Notes: a model not told the origin generated them from the sequence alone. A stretch of DNA of 64,000 nucleotides from Chaetomium olivaceum (GCA_039881045.1 JAYWVB010000005.1:434001-498000); one strand, 5' to 3'; shown: positions 21,870 to 34,337, counted from the first letter of the stretch. Made by a program: numbers and translations.

Positions 21870-23246
21870 CTAGTAGTCATTGTCCTTAGATTTGTCCGCC
21901 GGCCGCGGCGCAAAAGCTAGGCCAAAGTCAACATCTCCATTCAGGAGGCGGGCCAGCGTGCTCCCGAACTCTTCCTTCTGCGTCGATGTTAGTTGACAGA
22001 CTTTGAGCGGCTCGACGACACTTACGTCGAGATGGTGCCAGACGAGAACACGGAACTCCCTGGTGTTGTCCGGTGCGACCTTAAGAAATGCGCACTCGAC
22101 CCTTTTCTTGCGAATGGCCAAAATGTCCTTCATGAAGTAGTAGGCGTCCTACACCACACCGTGGGCAATAGCCACCGCACAGTCTCTGTGACGATGGAAC
22201 TTGTAATTCGCTTTGTACGCCATGTCCCTAGCAAACTCGTTGATCTCGACCTCGTACCGAGCAGGGTTCCAGTCTCTGTGTTCTTGTTAGCAAGGACTGA
22301 CCGCGAGGGACGGGAGGAAGCGATTGGGGAACGAGATTAGCGAAACCAAACGAAGCTGCGAGGGACGGGAGGCTGCGAGGAAGGGTGGCCGTAAAGGAGT
22401 GGGGGTAGCGGTGGGTTACTCACCCGTTGGTATACGGATATGCCGTTACGAACCGCGGCGGGAAAACTGTCCTCAGCTGGTTGTTGATCTCCGGGAGTTT
22501 GGTCGAGAAATTCGGGATGATCACCGCAAATGCCCTCTGAAGGCAAAGCTCCCGAAGGCTCATGACGCCGTCAATCTTCGCGTCGTCGTCGAAGATCGCC
22601 TGATCCTCAGCACTCGCACAGACCGTGGGCATGCCGTAGTTTTCGACGTGTGCCTTCTCGTTAGCCTTTAGCGTGAACCGCAACACCGACAAGTTCTGGT
22701 TCTTATCGGCGGCACGGCGGGGGAGTCTGGCTAGCTCCTCCAGCGACAAGTCCTTTCCAAAGCTCATGAACGTTCCGGCTTTTAGCTAGACGGTGATAGA
22801 ACGTTCTTTCACGGGTTACCGTGAGAGTCGCTGAAGCTGACGTAATCGAGGTTCTCGCGAACCGGGAAGTTGATTCTCAGGCCAACATGAGGACCGTCCA
22901 AACCTGAATCGTTGACGTAGAAACGAGTCTGGTGGCTGTCTGGTAGCCGATCTTCATGCCACCGATGACGAGGACTTGGTCGCTGGAGTCGTTGGCGTTA
23001 GTAAAGACCGGGCCGCGCGACGTGTCGAAGTCAAAAGCTTAGTCTTTAAGACGGCGAGTGGAGGTAGGAGCCTTGGCGGTAGCAGCCGTAGATATATCCT
23101 TGATACTGTAGACCTGTTAGTCGGCGAGAAACTTTCGTCCTTGGAAAGCTGGCCACTCACGTTATAGCCGAAGCCGAAAAAGGGACAGCCGCCAGAGGCG
23201 GACTGACCGACAAAAAGAGAAAGCCGAGACCGACAATGCTGCACAT
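21870..23246 (-). pseudogene. Decayed locus of unknown function: signal-peptide block plus second coding block
   Basis: Not recognised. Block 1 starts at 23246 with a signal peptide (MCSIVGLGFLFLSVSPPLAA). It has an intron 23106-23160 (GTGAGT donor, CTAAC, TACAG acceptor), then IKDISTAATAKAPTSTRRL, an in-frame TAA, and AFDFDTSRGPVFTNANDSSD. A frameshift near 22915 leads into GLDGPHVGLRINFPVREN, a TGA, and the end at about 22782. Block 2 starts 14 nt later at 22767 (MSFGKDLSLEELARLPRRA). It has an intron 22276-22423 (GTGAGT donor) and runs to a stop at 21870 with one in-frame TAG between AHGVV and DAYYF; the sum is 250 codons with phases matching. TAA from CAA and TAG from CAG are the changes expected from RIP. 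The blocks may be one gene or two. Part of the junction is duplicated at 16776-16880. Confidence 0.5.
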
Positions 23247-23250
23247 TCAA

Positions 23251-26200
23251 CCGTCAGCTACCGCTACCAGCAGCAAATTGTAGTTATTCCGATCTTACTG
23301 ATGATGCGTAAAACGAAGCGCGCGCAAAAACCAGGGGTTTGTCGAGGCAGGGGGTTGGGTGAAGATATGGTGTTGAGAATGAATAGAGTCGATCGTCAAT
23401 TTCTGGTAAACAACCTGGAAACCAGTAGGAGAGGGAAGGAAGTCCTAAAAGAGATGGGGCTGTTTTTTCTCTTTGGTGGGTTTGGATGCGGCCAATTACA
23501 TACAACAACGAACGAAGGGGTGTTCAAGAAGTCTGTGATGTTGTATCAGCAACACAAGCAACAATTACCAACCGGCAAGACTCGGAGCAAGTCGGCGTGT
23601 CTACCGATGGGTTGTGACCCTTGTGTGGGTTGCCTCGCTGCGTTGCCGTCTGCGGTGTGAATAAACGGAGCTACTGGGCTTACGAGCATCATCAAGTCAG
23701 ATTTGAAGTGTAGAAACTCGAGTTGTAGAAACAAAACAAGAGCTTTCCGGAAGTCGAGAGAATATCCTTTTACTCCTTTTACATTTCTTTATCCTGTTTC
23801 CATTTCTCGGTCTTTTCCTATTTCTCTCTTCTCTTGTTGTTTTCCTACTCTTCATTTACGCGGTCTTAATTTCTTTTGGTGTTTAGCTTCTTGTTCTTTT
23901 TTTTTTTTTTTTTCTTTTTCCCTCTTTGGCCAGAGAGTGACTGTTACGATGCTTAGGTGGCCGCTGGTAGGTTGGGTTCCTGGATTATTTATTGTTGTAA
24001 TTGGTATACCGCTCCTATGGGCACGACGGTGAACGCCTTGATTATGTGCTGTCTGCGCGTTTTTCCGGCTGTGCAAATGCCTGCGCCTGCTTGTCGATCT
24101 CGGTGCTGGAGTGGCATTTTGGTGGCTTGGTCGCTGGAGTGGTTCTTCTCGGAGAATCTCCAACCCTAACCCGGTGACTGTCCAGGTGGTTCCATCGCCC
24201 CTGCAGATCTGTGGAGCGAACCGGTTCGACTTGGAACACAGCCACAATTTCCTGAACCAAAAAAAGAGCAAGCGAAACTGGAGCCAAAAGTCTCCCGAGA
24301 AGCGCCACACAAGCCGACACCGCCACAATTTGTCCTCTTTGACCAACAGGGACAGAGCCAGCAGAGCTCGAAACCAAAACAACCAGATCAGCGGCGACAA
24401 GGATGGACCATGAAAAGCCCCATCGGGCTGAGGCAAGGGATGTGGGCGAGCGGAGGCAAATCTTTTCTGGGCTCTGCTGCGAAGGGAGAGAACGGAGGTC
24501 TTCTTCAAGCACAGACGCGAAGCAGCATCAACACACTGGCGGGGAACTCGTGAAACAATAGGGCTGGCGGGGACACAACAACACACGAACCCTGGACGGC
24601 TTGCTTGGTCGGAAGGTTTCCAGAGTTTTTGGGGGCTGGGTTGTCGGCGAGTTGGCTCGGTTGGTATGTTGAGATCCCCGGCCCATCTGATTGCGAATCT
24701 CAAGGTTTGCACAGCCTTGTAACCAGAAAAGGTGATGACTTGGCGAGGATTGACCATCCACTCCTGTCAACTTTGGTCCAGACGCCGTTGTTCCCCTTTC
24801 GAATCAAGGTTTCTCCCCCGCGACTGAAGGGTTGACGGATGGAGGAGCGGCACCATTCATGAAACAACTCAAAAGCTCTCGGGCCACTTCTGTATTTTGG
24901 TGATACAGAATGGATCCAGCGCAGCGTCGATGTGCAGCGTCGATCTGCAGCGTCTTGCGGGTGCCAGGCGGGGCCTGCTGGAAGCTGGAACCACCGCAGA
25001 ACAGCCAGATCGCTGTGAGTGCATTGAAGGCGGAGCTTCCACAACAAAGGACCCATCGGAGGCGGCAAATGCCGACTCTCCGACTCGCTGACACGCCCCC
25101 ATTCTCGCACAGTCCATTGCACCGCAATCCCCGGGGCCTTCTCTTCTCTCTCTGACCTGAGTTGCTCCACTACCTACCACTGGCTCCGAGCTGCAGTAAC
25201 GAGGTGGTGAAATCACGGCATTCGACCAGCACATCGTTCGAGGTCCATGTTCCACTCCCTTGAATGGTCCCTGGCGCCCCTCGCAGCATGTGGGGCCCCG
25301 CTCCGGCCGATACACCGGTCAAACAGTAAATGTAGAACAGTGTCATTCCATAGGTCCCCTCCAAACCACGAGATCAACATCGACCGGCTGGTTAACAAGC
25401 TGGGAGTCAATAACTGTCGCAACTGTTTGTCCCCGTCGTGATGCGGAGTTATCGAAGCGCCCGCTCCAGGTTTCATCCCTTTTTGTATCATCCCAGACCG
25501 CAAACGCCGAGTGAGGCAGTGCACCGTGAAGGAGCCAACAGGGTCTTCCCGTTTCCATGGCCGCGCAACACTGTCCGTGACTTCCGGGTTCCCTCTGCAG
25601 TTCGACTCGCACTCGCCTGGCGCTCCGCATCGCAGTTCTGCCCAGTTGTGCAATTCTCCGTTCTCGACGCATTCCACGGAGCTGCCTCAAGACTGCATCG
25701 TCGGGTCGTGCAAGGCACTTTGCGTTATCTCCGCAGCCAGGCAGCCGCTTTTGCAAGAGTTGGCGGGCTGTTTTCCCTCCGCCTTTGGGCCGCAGTGATC
25801 AATGTGAATGAAGGACGGTGGCTCGGCCGAAGCCATCATTCTGACACGGACACGGGGAATTCGGTACTTCGGATGCACCGCCATTTTGCAGCAGGGACCA
25901 AGTACCCGAAGGCTCGGTCGGAGCTTGCTCCAACTCATTGCGCCGTGTGGCCGTTGAGCAGGCTATTTTGCCGAGCCGTCCCCTGATTTGTCCGACGGCC
26001 GAAGGTTTTGTGGGGACTCTCGACCAGATTGGCTGATCGGTTCCTCTCGCATTGGCTTACGCGTCCCCCTTCCTAAAGCGACAGATATCCCTGCCACGGG
26101 GATTGCCTGCTGCAACCACCGCCCGGTTTCTTGCGTTGCTCATTCAAAACTGGCGCACTTTGCCTTCCCTCCCGCCCCCTCTTCCTTTTACATGTTTTGC

Positions 26201-26363
26201 AACTCACCACGACTATCAAACAACCGTCTCCAACGTTAACGACGCAAACGAGATATATGCTCGAGATATTTGGCAGCACAAAAAGCGAGCGATAGCGATC
26301 GAGTTTTGCGAGTTCTCTGTTAGCGCCCGATTAGTCACCCTAGTTCCGGCCGTGGGCAACACA
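23251..26363. other. Long non-coding stretch upstream of the bZIP gene
   Basis: No conserved gene is seen. It contains a T-rich tract around 23898-23925 and a 13-bp tandem repeat (GCAGCGTCGATGT-like, 24921-24954). The last few hundred bases probably hold the bZIP gene's promoter and long leader; the frame upstream of 26364 is open but lacks an ATG. Confidence 0.5.
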
Positions 26364-27750
26364 ATGGCTGGATCCCAACAAGGCGGCGGGTTCGACCCTC
26401 TGGAATTCATGGACTTTTCGCAGTACGACAACAACAACAACAACAACACCAACACTGCCAACAACGGGTTGAACTATCACCCCTCATCACTCTCACCATC
26501 CACTTCGATCTCGCTCAAGTCCGAAACGTCGGAGGGGTCGTCGTTGTTCCCCGCCAACCAAGGCTTCGCAGCACCCAGCCACCAGTACAACCTCTACAAA
26601 CAGCAAACAGGTCTCGTCCCCGGCGCACTGACGACGACCTTGTCGATGAACGAGCCGCAGGGATATTTCCAGGAGTATCTCGACCTTCAACAACACGACA
26701 TGCTTGCCGGGATGGGGGAGTCGGACGACGTGTTCGACTTCAACGCGCCTTTGTCCAGCGGATTGGACACTTCGGGGATGGATCTTGGTTTCGAGTCTCC
26801 CGACGCAGGGCTCTATCTTGGCTCGACCATCAACCCGAGCGCCATCGGTGGACACGAGCCTGATGCGTTGACGTCTCCGCTGCCGACAACACCCGCGCTG
26901 TCTAGCACCCCTGGCAGGGTGTGGCCTGGCATGCACCAGCAACAAGCGGCAATTGCCAGGGCACAGCAGCAACAAAAGCAGCAAGAGATGCAGAGGCAAC
27001 AGCAGCAGCAGCAACAGCTCCAGAGGCAACGTGTTCAGGCTAAGCAGGCGCAGAAGGCCAGGTCACCCCAAACGAGCAGCTCCATCGCCGAGCAGAACGT
27101 TCAGAACATTCTGAGCTCGATGCGCTCGGAGCCTGTGCAATACACTCCCATCAAGAGCGTGCCGACGGCCAACTTCCCCAAGAAGCAGAAGTCCGAGGCG
27201 GAGATGGATGAGGACGAGAAGTTCCTTGCAAGCGAGGAAGGCAAGAAGCTCAGCAGCCAAGAGCGCCGCCAGCTTAGGAACAAGGTTTCCGCTCGCGCAT
27301 TCCGCGGCAGGAGAAAGGGTAAGCAATGTCTCCCCCAATATCACCCATTACATCCCGGTCTCGTTTAACTAACCCATCATCGCAGAGTACATTGGCTGGC
27401 TCGAGGGCGAGCTCACAGACCGGCACAACGACTCTGGCCTCCTGCGGGCGCAGAACAAGGCGCTGATCGAGGAGAACGCGCGGCTGACCAGCCTCACCAA
27501 GATGCTGCTCTCGTCGGACCACTTCCGCGACCTGCTCAGCGACCTCAGCTCCAACCCGGAGAAGCTCGACGACCTGCACTCGGCCGGCGAGCCCCACGTC
27601 CAGGCCCACGCCCGCCAGCAGGCCCAGCAGGAGGCCGAGATGCAGGCCCGCCTACAGGCCGAGAAGGACGCCAACCCCCACCTCGCCGAGCAGCAGCACC
27701 TCCGCTACCAGGAGCACTTCCGCCTCCACATGATGTCGGGCCATGCGTAA
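26364..27750 (+). CDS. bZIP transcription factor
   Basis: Nuclear DNA-binding regulator. Two exons, 26364-27318 and 27386-27750, give 439 residues. The start is the only ATG in the open frame before the conserved region. The N-terminal half is low-complexity, with Asn (about residues 30-37) and Gln tracts (about residues 193-235), as in activation domains. The basic region NKVSARAFRGRRK has the invariant N-x7-R spacing. It is followed after the intron by a leucine zipper (EYIGWLEGEL, LLRAQNKALIEENARL) and a conserved post-zipper helix (LTKMLLSSDHFRDLLSDL). The intron falls exactly between basic region and zipper. From memory the zipper plus post-zipper resembles fungal ADA-1-like bZIPs; this subfamily label is tentative. 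No frame breaks. Confidence 0.93.
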
Positions 27751-29306
27751 GCTGGTTTCGATGCGTGGATGGATGGACTGGTAGTGTCAGCGTGCGGTAG
27801 AGATGGGTTTTGCGTTTTGGAGCGGTCATCTGCTGTGTTGCCTGTTGGTGTGCGGGAGTCGGTCAGCGGTGGCGTCGTCGTGCTTTTCGGGCTTGGGAAC
27901 TTGGGTTGTGCATAGCGATATACTCTCTGATTCTTTTGTATAGCCTTTTTTCTTACCTCTTTATCCTGTTTATTATTATGATCTGCCCTACTCTGCTCAA
28001 GCGAGTGTGCGCGCGATTTGCCCGACACACAAGTCAGGTTTACCCCTACGGTCTAGAAGAAATACAATTTGCTCTCATGTTTGGTCGGTCCTTGCTTATT
28101 TTGGTGATTGTTTGGTCTTCGGCCCGCCACAGCATCCGCCGCCACGGCATTCAACGCCAAAGTGTCATTAGTTATTCCGTTGCCAAAGTCATCTGCCTTT
28201 GGCCTCTGTGTATCGAGGTAACTAGCTGATTGATTACCACAACCAAAATGGACCCCTTAAACCGGCCACTCGGGATAAGATCACATCAACGTTGTTGTTG
28301 TCGACTCTAAGCAATCCATGAAAACTCTCATTATCCCCTTCCCCTCATTTTTGCTGTATACTGCCCCATCCCCTTTTCCCTGATGCTTCTCACCCAGTCT
28401 TCAAGAAGCGAACCCACAGCGTTTTTTTGACACCGACCAATCCTAATTTCCATTTGGAATCGAACGGAGGACGCCCGCGGCGCGGAACCAGAAATAAAAA
28501 CCCCGGAGTATCAGAAACTGTCCCGTAGAATCATATCCTTGATCATCTCTAGGCCCCGTATCCATCCTATCGCTTTGCAAGCCTGGTTCCTGCCGAAGGT
28601 CTGTATCGCACCAAGTTAGTGTAAGTGGGCGAGTGTGGGATGTTGTGTTCAAGTGTAGCGTTGTTGGCTGTTGGTGGCTAAGTGGTGATAATACTGTTCA
28701 AGTTGTTGTGAGTATTCTTTTTCTTTTCTTTTCTTTTCTTTCCCTTTTCAGTTCCTCGAGAGAAAGAGAACGGGGAGTATAATGGACACACATAGCTTAG
28801 GATTGTTCCGCTATCACGTTAGCCTGGGTAAGTGAGTCACAGAATAGAAAGCAAAGTTTTGTCTCAAGTTTAGTTGGGCACCGCACAGAGGTACTTGTTA
28901 TTCTTTATTCTCTTACGTTCGTATTGGTCTCTCGGCTTCCAGTGAATGGATACCCGGGTGCCCTAAACGCTTTGTATGGCTACAGGGACCGGGAGGTGCC
29001 AGAACAGAGCCACAAGACGAGAGAGCAGGAGGGCTCGATGTGAATGATATGGCCCGGGGCTTCCCGATTTCTGTGACAACGGTTCCCGATATGAGACTTA
29101 TCACTCGTGACTTCGTATCTTGCTATCTAGGTAGGTACCTTCCAAGCAGCCATTCCGGCATTTAAATTACTGCGCAGGTGGTCTCTACGATCCTTTTCTT
29201 TCCATTACTTCGACTCTTTCATCGTCCACCAAAACCACTCTCACTGAGCACTTACCACGCTTCACCACAGCTAAGCCGCACAAGTTGAACACTGCCCTGC
29301 GATACA
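27751..29306. other. Intergenic
   Basis: Holds the bZIP 3' flank, a TTTTC microsatellite near 28720-28745 and TAGGTAGGTACC near 29130. No gene is supported. Confidence 0.5.
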
Positions 29307-30799
29307 ATGGTAAGTCGTTCTATTTTCCATTCACTTGTACCTTTTTCTGCCTGACTCGCACGCGATGCCGCTTCGCCGGCTTAGACGGCGGCCATCGATT
29401 CGCTTTTGCTCTCGCGCCCCAATGCAAGCATGCGTTCTACTTTCTTTCATTTGCTGCAAACACAAACAAAACTAACCACGTCGGATGGAACAACGACTGC
29501 AGGCGCTCAACGACCAGTTTTGGCAGGGTTTGGACCCCTCAAAGCCTGAGCGACTTTCCAAAGTTCTCGCTGCCCTCCACTGCTTCCACATCGCACCACC
29601 GACCGATCTCTTCCACTGCGAGTTTACAGTCCACCCCGACGATCATCATCGCATTTACGTCGGCTTTCCCGAGCTTCAGTTGCTGGAGGAACTTATCGGC
29701 AAACCCATACCTTTTGTAAGGAACCTTGCTACTTTGCATACTGCAGGCTGCAGCCCTCTCAGCCACTCTCTCTTCATCACCGTTTGTATTTTGTTTTCTA
29801 ACTGCGCCGCAGCACTTTGACGCCTCAACAGGCAGCTTCGCCACGATGTACAGCACGATTTACCACAAGAGTGTCGCCGACGCTTTATTGGTCGAGCACG
29901 GGTCTGAGATCCCTCCACAACTACCCCGGACCCGTCGGCGCCCTCGCCCGGAGGCTGAGGCCGTGGAATGTCCCTCTTACTACACGCGACGCGAAAGTCA
30001 ATCGAGACGACAAGCCAACCGACATAATCAGCTTTCCCGTCTTGTCGTGTGGCAGTTTGGGGAGCGCCGGTCCGACGTTTGTCGTAGATTTCGCCGGTCA
30101 CGAGGAGGGCGCGGCAAACAAGCACGCCCGGTACCTGATCAAGCATGGTGCCCAAACCGCTGTCTCTCTCCGACTCAGCCTCAAGACAAACGATCGAATC
30201 GATGAGAAGGCGTACACACCCGCATGGGCAACAACTCAGCCGTCTGGGTTTGGAAAAAGGTCGATGGAACACCCAAGCCCGTAGTCCAGAAGGAGCACCT
30301 GTCGACTCCCGACGGAGCTCAAGTTCTGGTTATCGGACTTCATCCCCATGGCCGAGGTCACAGACCTCCCCCTTGAGTTTGTCCGGCCTCTTCGTGACGA
30401 GTAAGTTGCCTACCCTCTCTCCTCCCATTCCGTCGCCGCTGCCCCTGACCCTTAGCTACGAGACTCAACCTGCTGACACAAACCCAACCCAGAGCGAAAC
30501 GCCCTGCCAACATTTCGATCCCGTACTCAGTCATTCTTAACGCGGTTAAAGAAACTTCGGACCAGGCATCCAGGCGGCCAAGGGCAACGCGCCGCCCTCA
30601 AACATCGATAAGAAGCTGCCGACCGCCAGCATCGGCGTGAGCGGCAAGCGGTTCTTCTCTGCTGCCGCCCGTGTGCTCCGGCTTACCGCAAGCCCGGCGG
30701 CTGGTGTCACGTTCGACCCGGCAGCCGCGGCGCGCCGTGCTTCGGCGGCTTCGATCGGTCGCTTCTCGACGCGCTTCGTCCGGGCCTTCCGCAAGTAAT
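29307..30799 (+). pseudogene. Conserved protein of unknown function, at least four frameshifts
   Basis: Not recognised by function. The predicted first exon is only the ATG (29307-29309), followed by a canonical intron (GTAAGT donor, ACTAAC branch, CTGCAG). Exon 2 is 29503-29715 (ALNDQFWQGLDPSKPERL, FHCEFTVHPDDHHRIYVGF). The next intron is also canonical (GTAAGG, CTAAC, CGCAG), entering HFDASTGSFATMYSTIYH at 29813. Frame changes occur near 29910 (to LHNYPGPVGALARRL, PTFVVDFAGHEEGAANKHAR), 30220 (MGNNSAVWVWKKVDGTPKP), 30315 (KFWLSDFIPMAEVTDLPLEF) and 30555 (IDKKLPTASIGVSGKRFF), ending STRFVRAFRK. A further intron (GTAAGT, about 30401-30492) lies before the last exon. Codon pattern is well preserved despite the indels, so decay is recent or the consensus is faulty. 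Confidence 0.6.
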
Positions 30800-31506
30800 A
30801 TCTCGCTGGTAGCATGCGTTTGTCGCACCCGCGGCCGGTAGGACAAGGGTTGCTTGATCGGCCGCTTTCGACACTGAGCCGCTTTTCGACACTGACAGCA
30901 TCGCGTCTGCTGCATCGGCGGCAGACAAGACAGGGATAACGAGCCTGGTTGGTAGAGCCGGAGCGAGGTATGCCTGGTGGCGGGCTGTATTCTTGCAGCG
31001 GGGTGCGTTGAGCATTAGCCTCGTCGATGGTGCTTGTCTGGTGTAGACATAGATAGAGCAGTGGGTAATCTCCTCTCAGATTAACGAGTGTTATTCGCCA
31101 TTCTTGTTTTCTTTCTCCGTCTCGTTTTTGCTTTCTTCTTCCTTTTCTTTCTTTTCTTGTTCCACTTCCTCTTGTCTTTTCTGTGTTTTCTTCTTTCCCT
31201 TGTTACTTCGTGTTCCTCCCCCTTGTTATTCTCCGAGCCTACCAGATATTCACTAACAAGATTTGCCATCTAAGATTCTGACCCTGTTGTCCGTTGACAC
31301 ATACCTCGACTTGACTCGACGCTCAACGGCGCGCCACATGGCTGACTTCCAACCCACGGGGGCTGACCAACCAAGGCTAAATATCTATCCTAGCAGCTAG
31401 TGGAAGAGGGAAGACGTATCCGATGCTGTAAAAGTATTCGGTCCAATCAGGCTGTAGAGTATGTCTCTCTAGCTAGGTTAGTCGGGTTAAAGGGTATGCA
31501 TCGTCC
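30800..31506. other. Intergenic
   Basis: A pyrimidine-rich TTC/CTT tract is at 31088-31215. No gene is supported. Confidence 0.5.
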
Positions 31507-31653
31507 ATGACTCGACTGGACCTTTTCGGCGCCAAAAGCACCTGCATCCCCAACCCCGACAACATCACCGGCCCCTACTACGTCCTCGACTCACAAACCC
31601 GCGGCAACGTCAACGGAGACCTCCCCGAGGCTGTCCTTTATCTAGAGCCTAAC
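31507..31653 (+). pseudogene. Fragment of a secreted intradiol ring-cleavage dioxygenase-like gene
   Basis: The short frame LDLFGAKSTCIPNPDNITGP followed by YYVLDSQTRGNVNGD resembles the conserved start of the core of fungal extracellular intradiol dioxygenase-like proteins (a cysteine, then the GPYY motif that contributes an iron-ligand tyrosine region). Signal peptide, downstream iron ligands and the rest of the domain are absent nearby. Gene remnant only. Confidence 0.5.
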
Positions 31654-32459
31654 CCATCAACACACACGCGGCCGACTAACTCCCTAATTTGTTGATGCAG
31701 AGAGTTTGCAATTCGCGGAGAGCGGGTCGAGATCGGACGTTGCACATCGCGCATCGTGTGTAAACCACGGAGACCTCGGCACTTATCACCGCGAGGCCAA
31801 AAAACCCGGTAACGATGAAGAAGGGGCCCATCGTGTCGGCGTAAGGACGCGTCATCCCTGCTTAGAGGACTACCTACTTTAATCGATGTTGAGCTTCCGT
31901 GGCGGTTGGTTCTGGGAACCCCGGTCCAACGGGATCTCAACCATAGCGGGCATCGAGGTCATACTCTAGATGGGCATTTTTTGGGCCAATGAGGTCCAGG
32001 CCGAGCTCAGGAAAGGGGAGTACCTTAGTAAACGGGTAGATAAGAGTCACGTCTCCGAGCTGTCCTGCATTTCCCCGCTACGGTACATACCTAGTCAGTC
32101 GCTATGTGTCCTTTCACCCAATGAGCAGCCATCCCTCGGAAGGCGGCTACGCAGCTGGCGACCCACCTCACCGTCCAGAACTCCAGATACTATCTATGGT
32201 CGGATCCTTCTAAATAGGCCTTTTCAGCTGTGGAAAATTTCTACGAGGACCGTCGACATCGTTCATATTTTCGAGTTTGGCGCAATGATACAAAACACCA
32301 TCAATGGCCTAGAGAGACCGAGACTTATGTATCTTTTCATGAGATCACTGACCTCTACTTCGCATCCAGATATTCGTCTATCTACCACAGCGGGGTTCCG
32401 TGGGGGGTGGGAAAGCTAGTTGACAGCGCTATGATAGCCTGAAAATATTTGACAATTTT
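31654..32459. other. Intergenic, left flank of transposon cluster
   Basis: No coding or RNA gene is recognised. Confidence 0.5.
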
Positions 32460-32472
32460 GACAACTAGCATA

Positions 32473-34335
32473 ACGTACTTGCATAACGAAGCGCCCACCA
32501 TAACGAAGCGCCCACTTTTCCCGGACCTCAACCACTTTGTGTAAGTCAATTCAGCCACAACAGCTCAAATCAATTGAAACTACTCGGAGTCACTGTCTTC
32601 AGACATCTCGCAAACTACTTGACATGTCCGCGCATTGTGGCCGGGCTTCTTGCAGTTGCTGCAGAGCCGAATGCGTGGCCCACCCACTGTTATACAACCA
32701 CTACTCCCTGACGTTTCCTCGCAGTCCTTATCACCAAGTCCCCGGTCAGCCATCAAACCCTTTGCCTCTTGTAAACTAAGTGATCCTCCTTCCTGCAGAC
32801 GCGTTTTCTTTGTCCTACGGCGCTTGCTTAGTCGCTCATTTGCTGTACGAAGTTCCTGGGCCTCAGCTCGGAGTAACACCATTTCATGTGCCAATTTTGA
32901 GATGCTCTTGGCCTGCAAGTCGATGATGTCGAAAATGTGAGTCGGAGAGCTACCTTGATGGTTCTCGATCTTCCGCTTGAGAGTGATGGAGCTCTTGGTC
33001 GCGTCGTACGCATTGGATGGGGTCTTCAGGGCCCAAGTCGAGGCTGTTCCGGGACGCGAGTTTGGAGGAGATGGGGTAAGTGGCTTAGGGTCGAGGCAAG
33101 AAACTACCAATTCAGGGTCAAAAGGAACAAGGCCAGTTGCTCTAAAGCCCGCTCGTATGTTGTTCGCTGTGATTGAAGCGTGAAATGCCTCGACAAACGC
33201 GTCGAAGAAGTCCTCCTTCGTAATGTGGGTGATCTGCATCCGCATCATCTGCTCAATCCGCTTGCCGTACGAGGCCTTGAGCGGACTAAAACACCCAACA
33301 TCAAGAGGCTGGAGAAAGTGGGAAGAATGGGGAGGCATGCAAAGTGTAACAATGTTGTTGGCCTTGCAGAAATCTTCGAAGTCGACCGAGTGGTGGCTTT
33401 CGTGGCCGTCAAGGATGAGCAGTCGATGTACCCCTCTCGTACGGCGTTTGGTAGCCTCGTCGAAATGTTTTAGCCAATCGAGGCCAATCTCATTTGTTGT
33501 CCAGCCATTCTCGCTTGTATGGACTCTCCATTCGGGCTGGAACGGCTGTCCTGGTACCAAGGGAGGAGGTGGTTTTTCCCCTTGACGACAAAGTACGGCG
33601 GCACGACCCAGCCATCCGCACACACAGCTTGGATCACCGTAACCCACTCTCGATTGCCAGGCTGCTTTGTGCGAGGCCGTCCACGTCGCTCGGAGCTCGT
33701 CACGACCTTTGCACTCGAAAGTATGCCCATCTGGAACCCAGTCTCGTCGAAGTTGTAGATGTCCCCCTCTTGGATCGCGTATTTATCGATTACGTTGCGT
33801 ACGAGCCGAAACCACGCGTTTACTACGTCGGGATCTTCGCATTGGGCTCTCTTGTAATCGATTCGGCGTCGGAAACGCGTCGTAACCTTGGAATGTCGCT
33901 TTACGAAACAACCGTTTGCCCATCGGGGTCCGACGCCCGACGCGCCGCGTGCGGCCCGAAGGCGATCGGCCATTTCTCGAAGGTCCGAGAGCTGGGGCTG
34001 AAATCCTCGCGCATCAAGGTCGAGTACTCTCTCAAGAAGGACTTGCTCTTCAAAGTCAGTCAGTTTTCGAAGGTTGGCTGGTATTTCGCGTCGTGGTTGC
34101 TTTCCGGCGCGTCGGTCGCGGAGCGAGCTTCGTGAGACCTCGTAGATCGCAGAAGCTTTTCGGACAGAAAGTTTAGGGTCTTTCTTGAGAGCTTCAAGCG
34201 CAAGGATCATACGAGTTTCTTTTGGAAGAGATTCCATTTTGTTGTGTGGAGAAAAGTGAGGATAGAGTTGGAAGGTTGTTAGGTGTAAAAAAGTGGGCGC
34301 TTCGTTATGGTGGGCGCTTCGTTATGCAAGTACGT
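32473..34335 (-). mobile_element. Pogo/Fot1-type DNA transposon 2 (1863 bp), nested
   Basis: TA target-site duplications lie at 32471-32472 and 34336-34337. The inverted repeats start ACGTACTTGCATAACG, and each end has two tandem copies of CATAACGAAGCGCCCAC. Same length as element 1 but a different TIR sequence. Removing the element and one TA rebuilds a GCATACCC unit of the 18-bp repeat array, showing insertion into that array. Confidence 0.93.
32580..34237 (-). pseudogene. Pogo/Fot1 transposase, single frameshift
   Basis: Nearly intact DDE_1 transposase starting at 34237. It has the DNA-binding N-terminus (KLSVRKASAIYEVSRSSL), catalytic Asp motifs in NFDETGF, LILDGHESH and QPLDVGCFSPLK, a coiled-coil region and a C-terminal CCHC knuckle (CSNCKKPGHNARTC). 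One frame change near 33540-33560, after LLPWYQ, separates the two halves; everything else is open. It is the better preserved of the two pogo copies. Confidence 0.9.
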
Positions 34336-34337
34336 TA

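Noticed and set aside
24160..24175. Second telomere-like CCCTAACC stretch
   Set aside because: Only about one unit long (also near 37450); expected by chance.
26052..26363. N-terminal extension of the bZIP protein by 104 codons
   Set aside because: The frame is open but contains no ATG before 26364; it is most likely leader sequence.
28470..28500. GGAATCGAACGG, a possible minus-strand tRNA T-arm
   Set aside because: The flanking bases do not pair as a T-stem and no acceptor stem is present.
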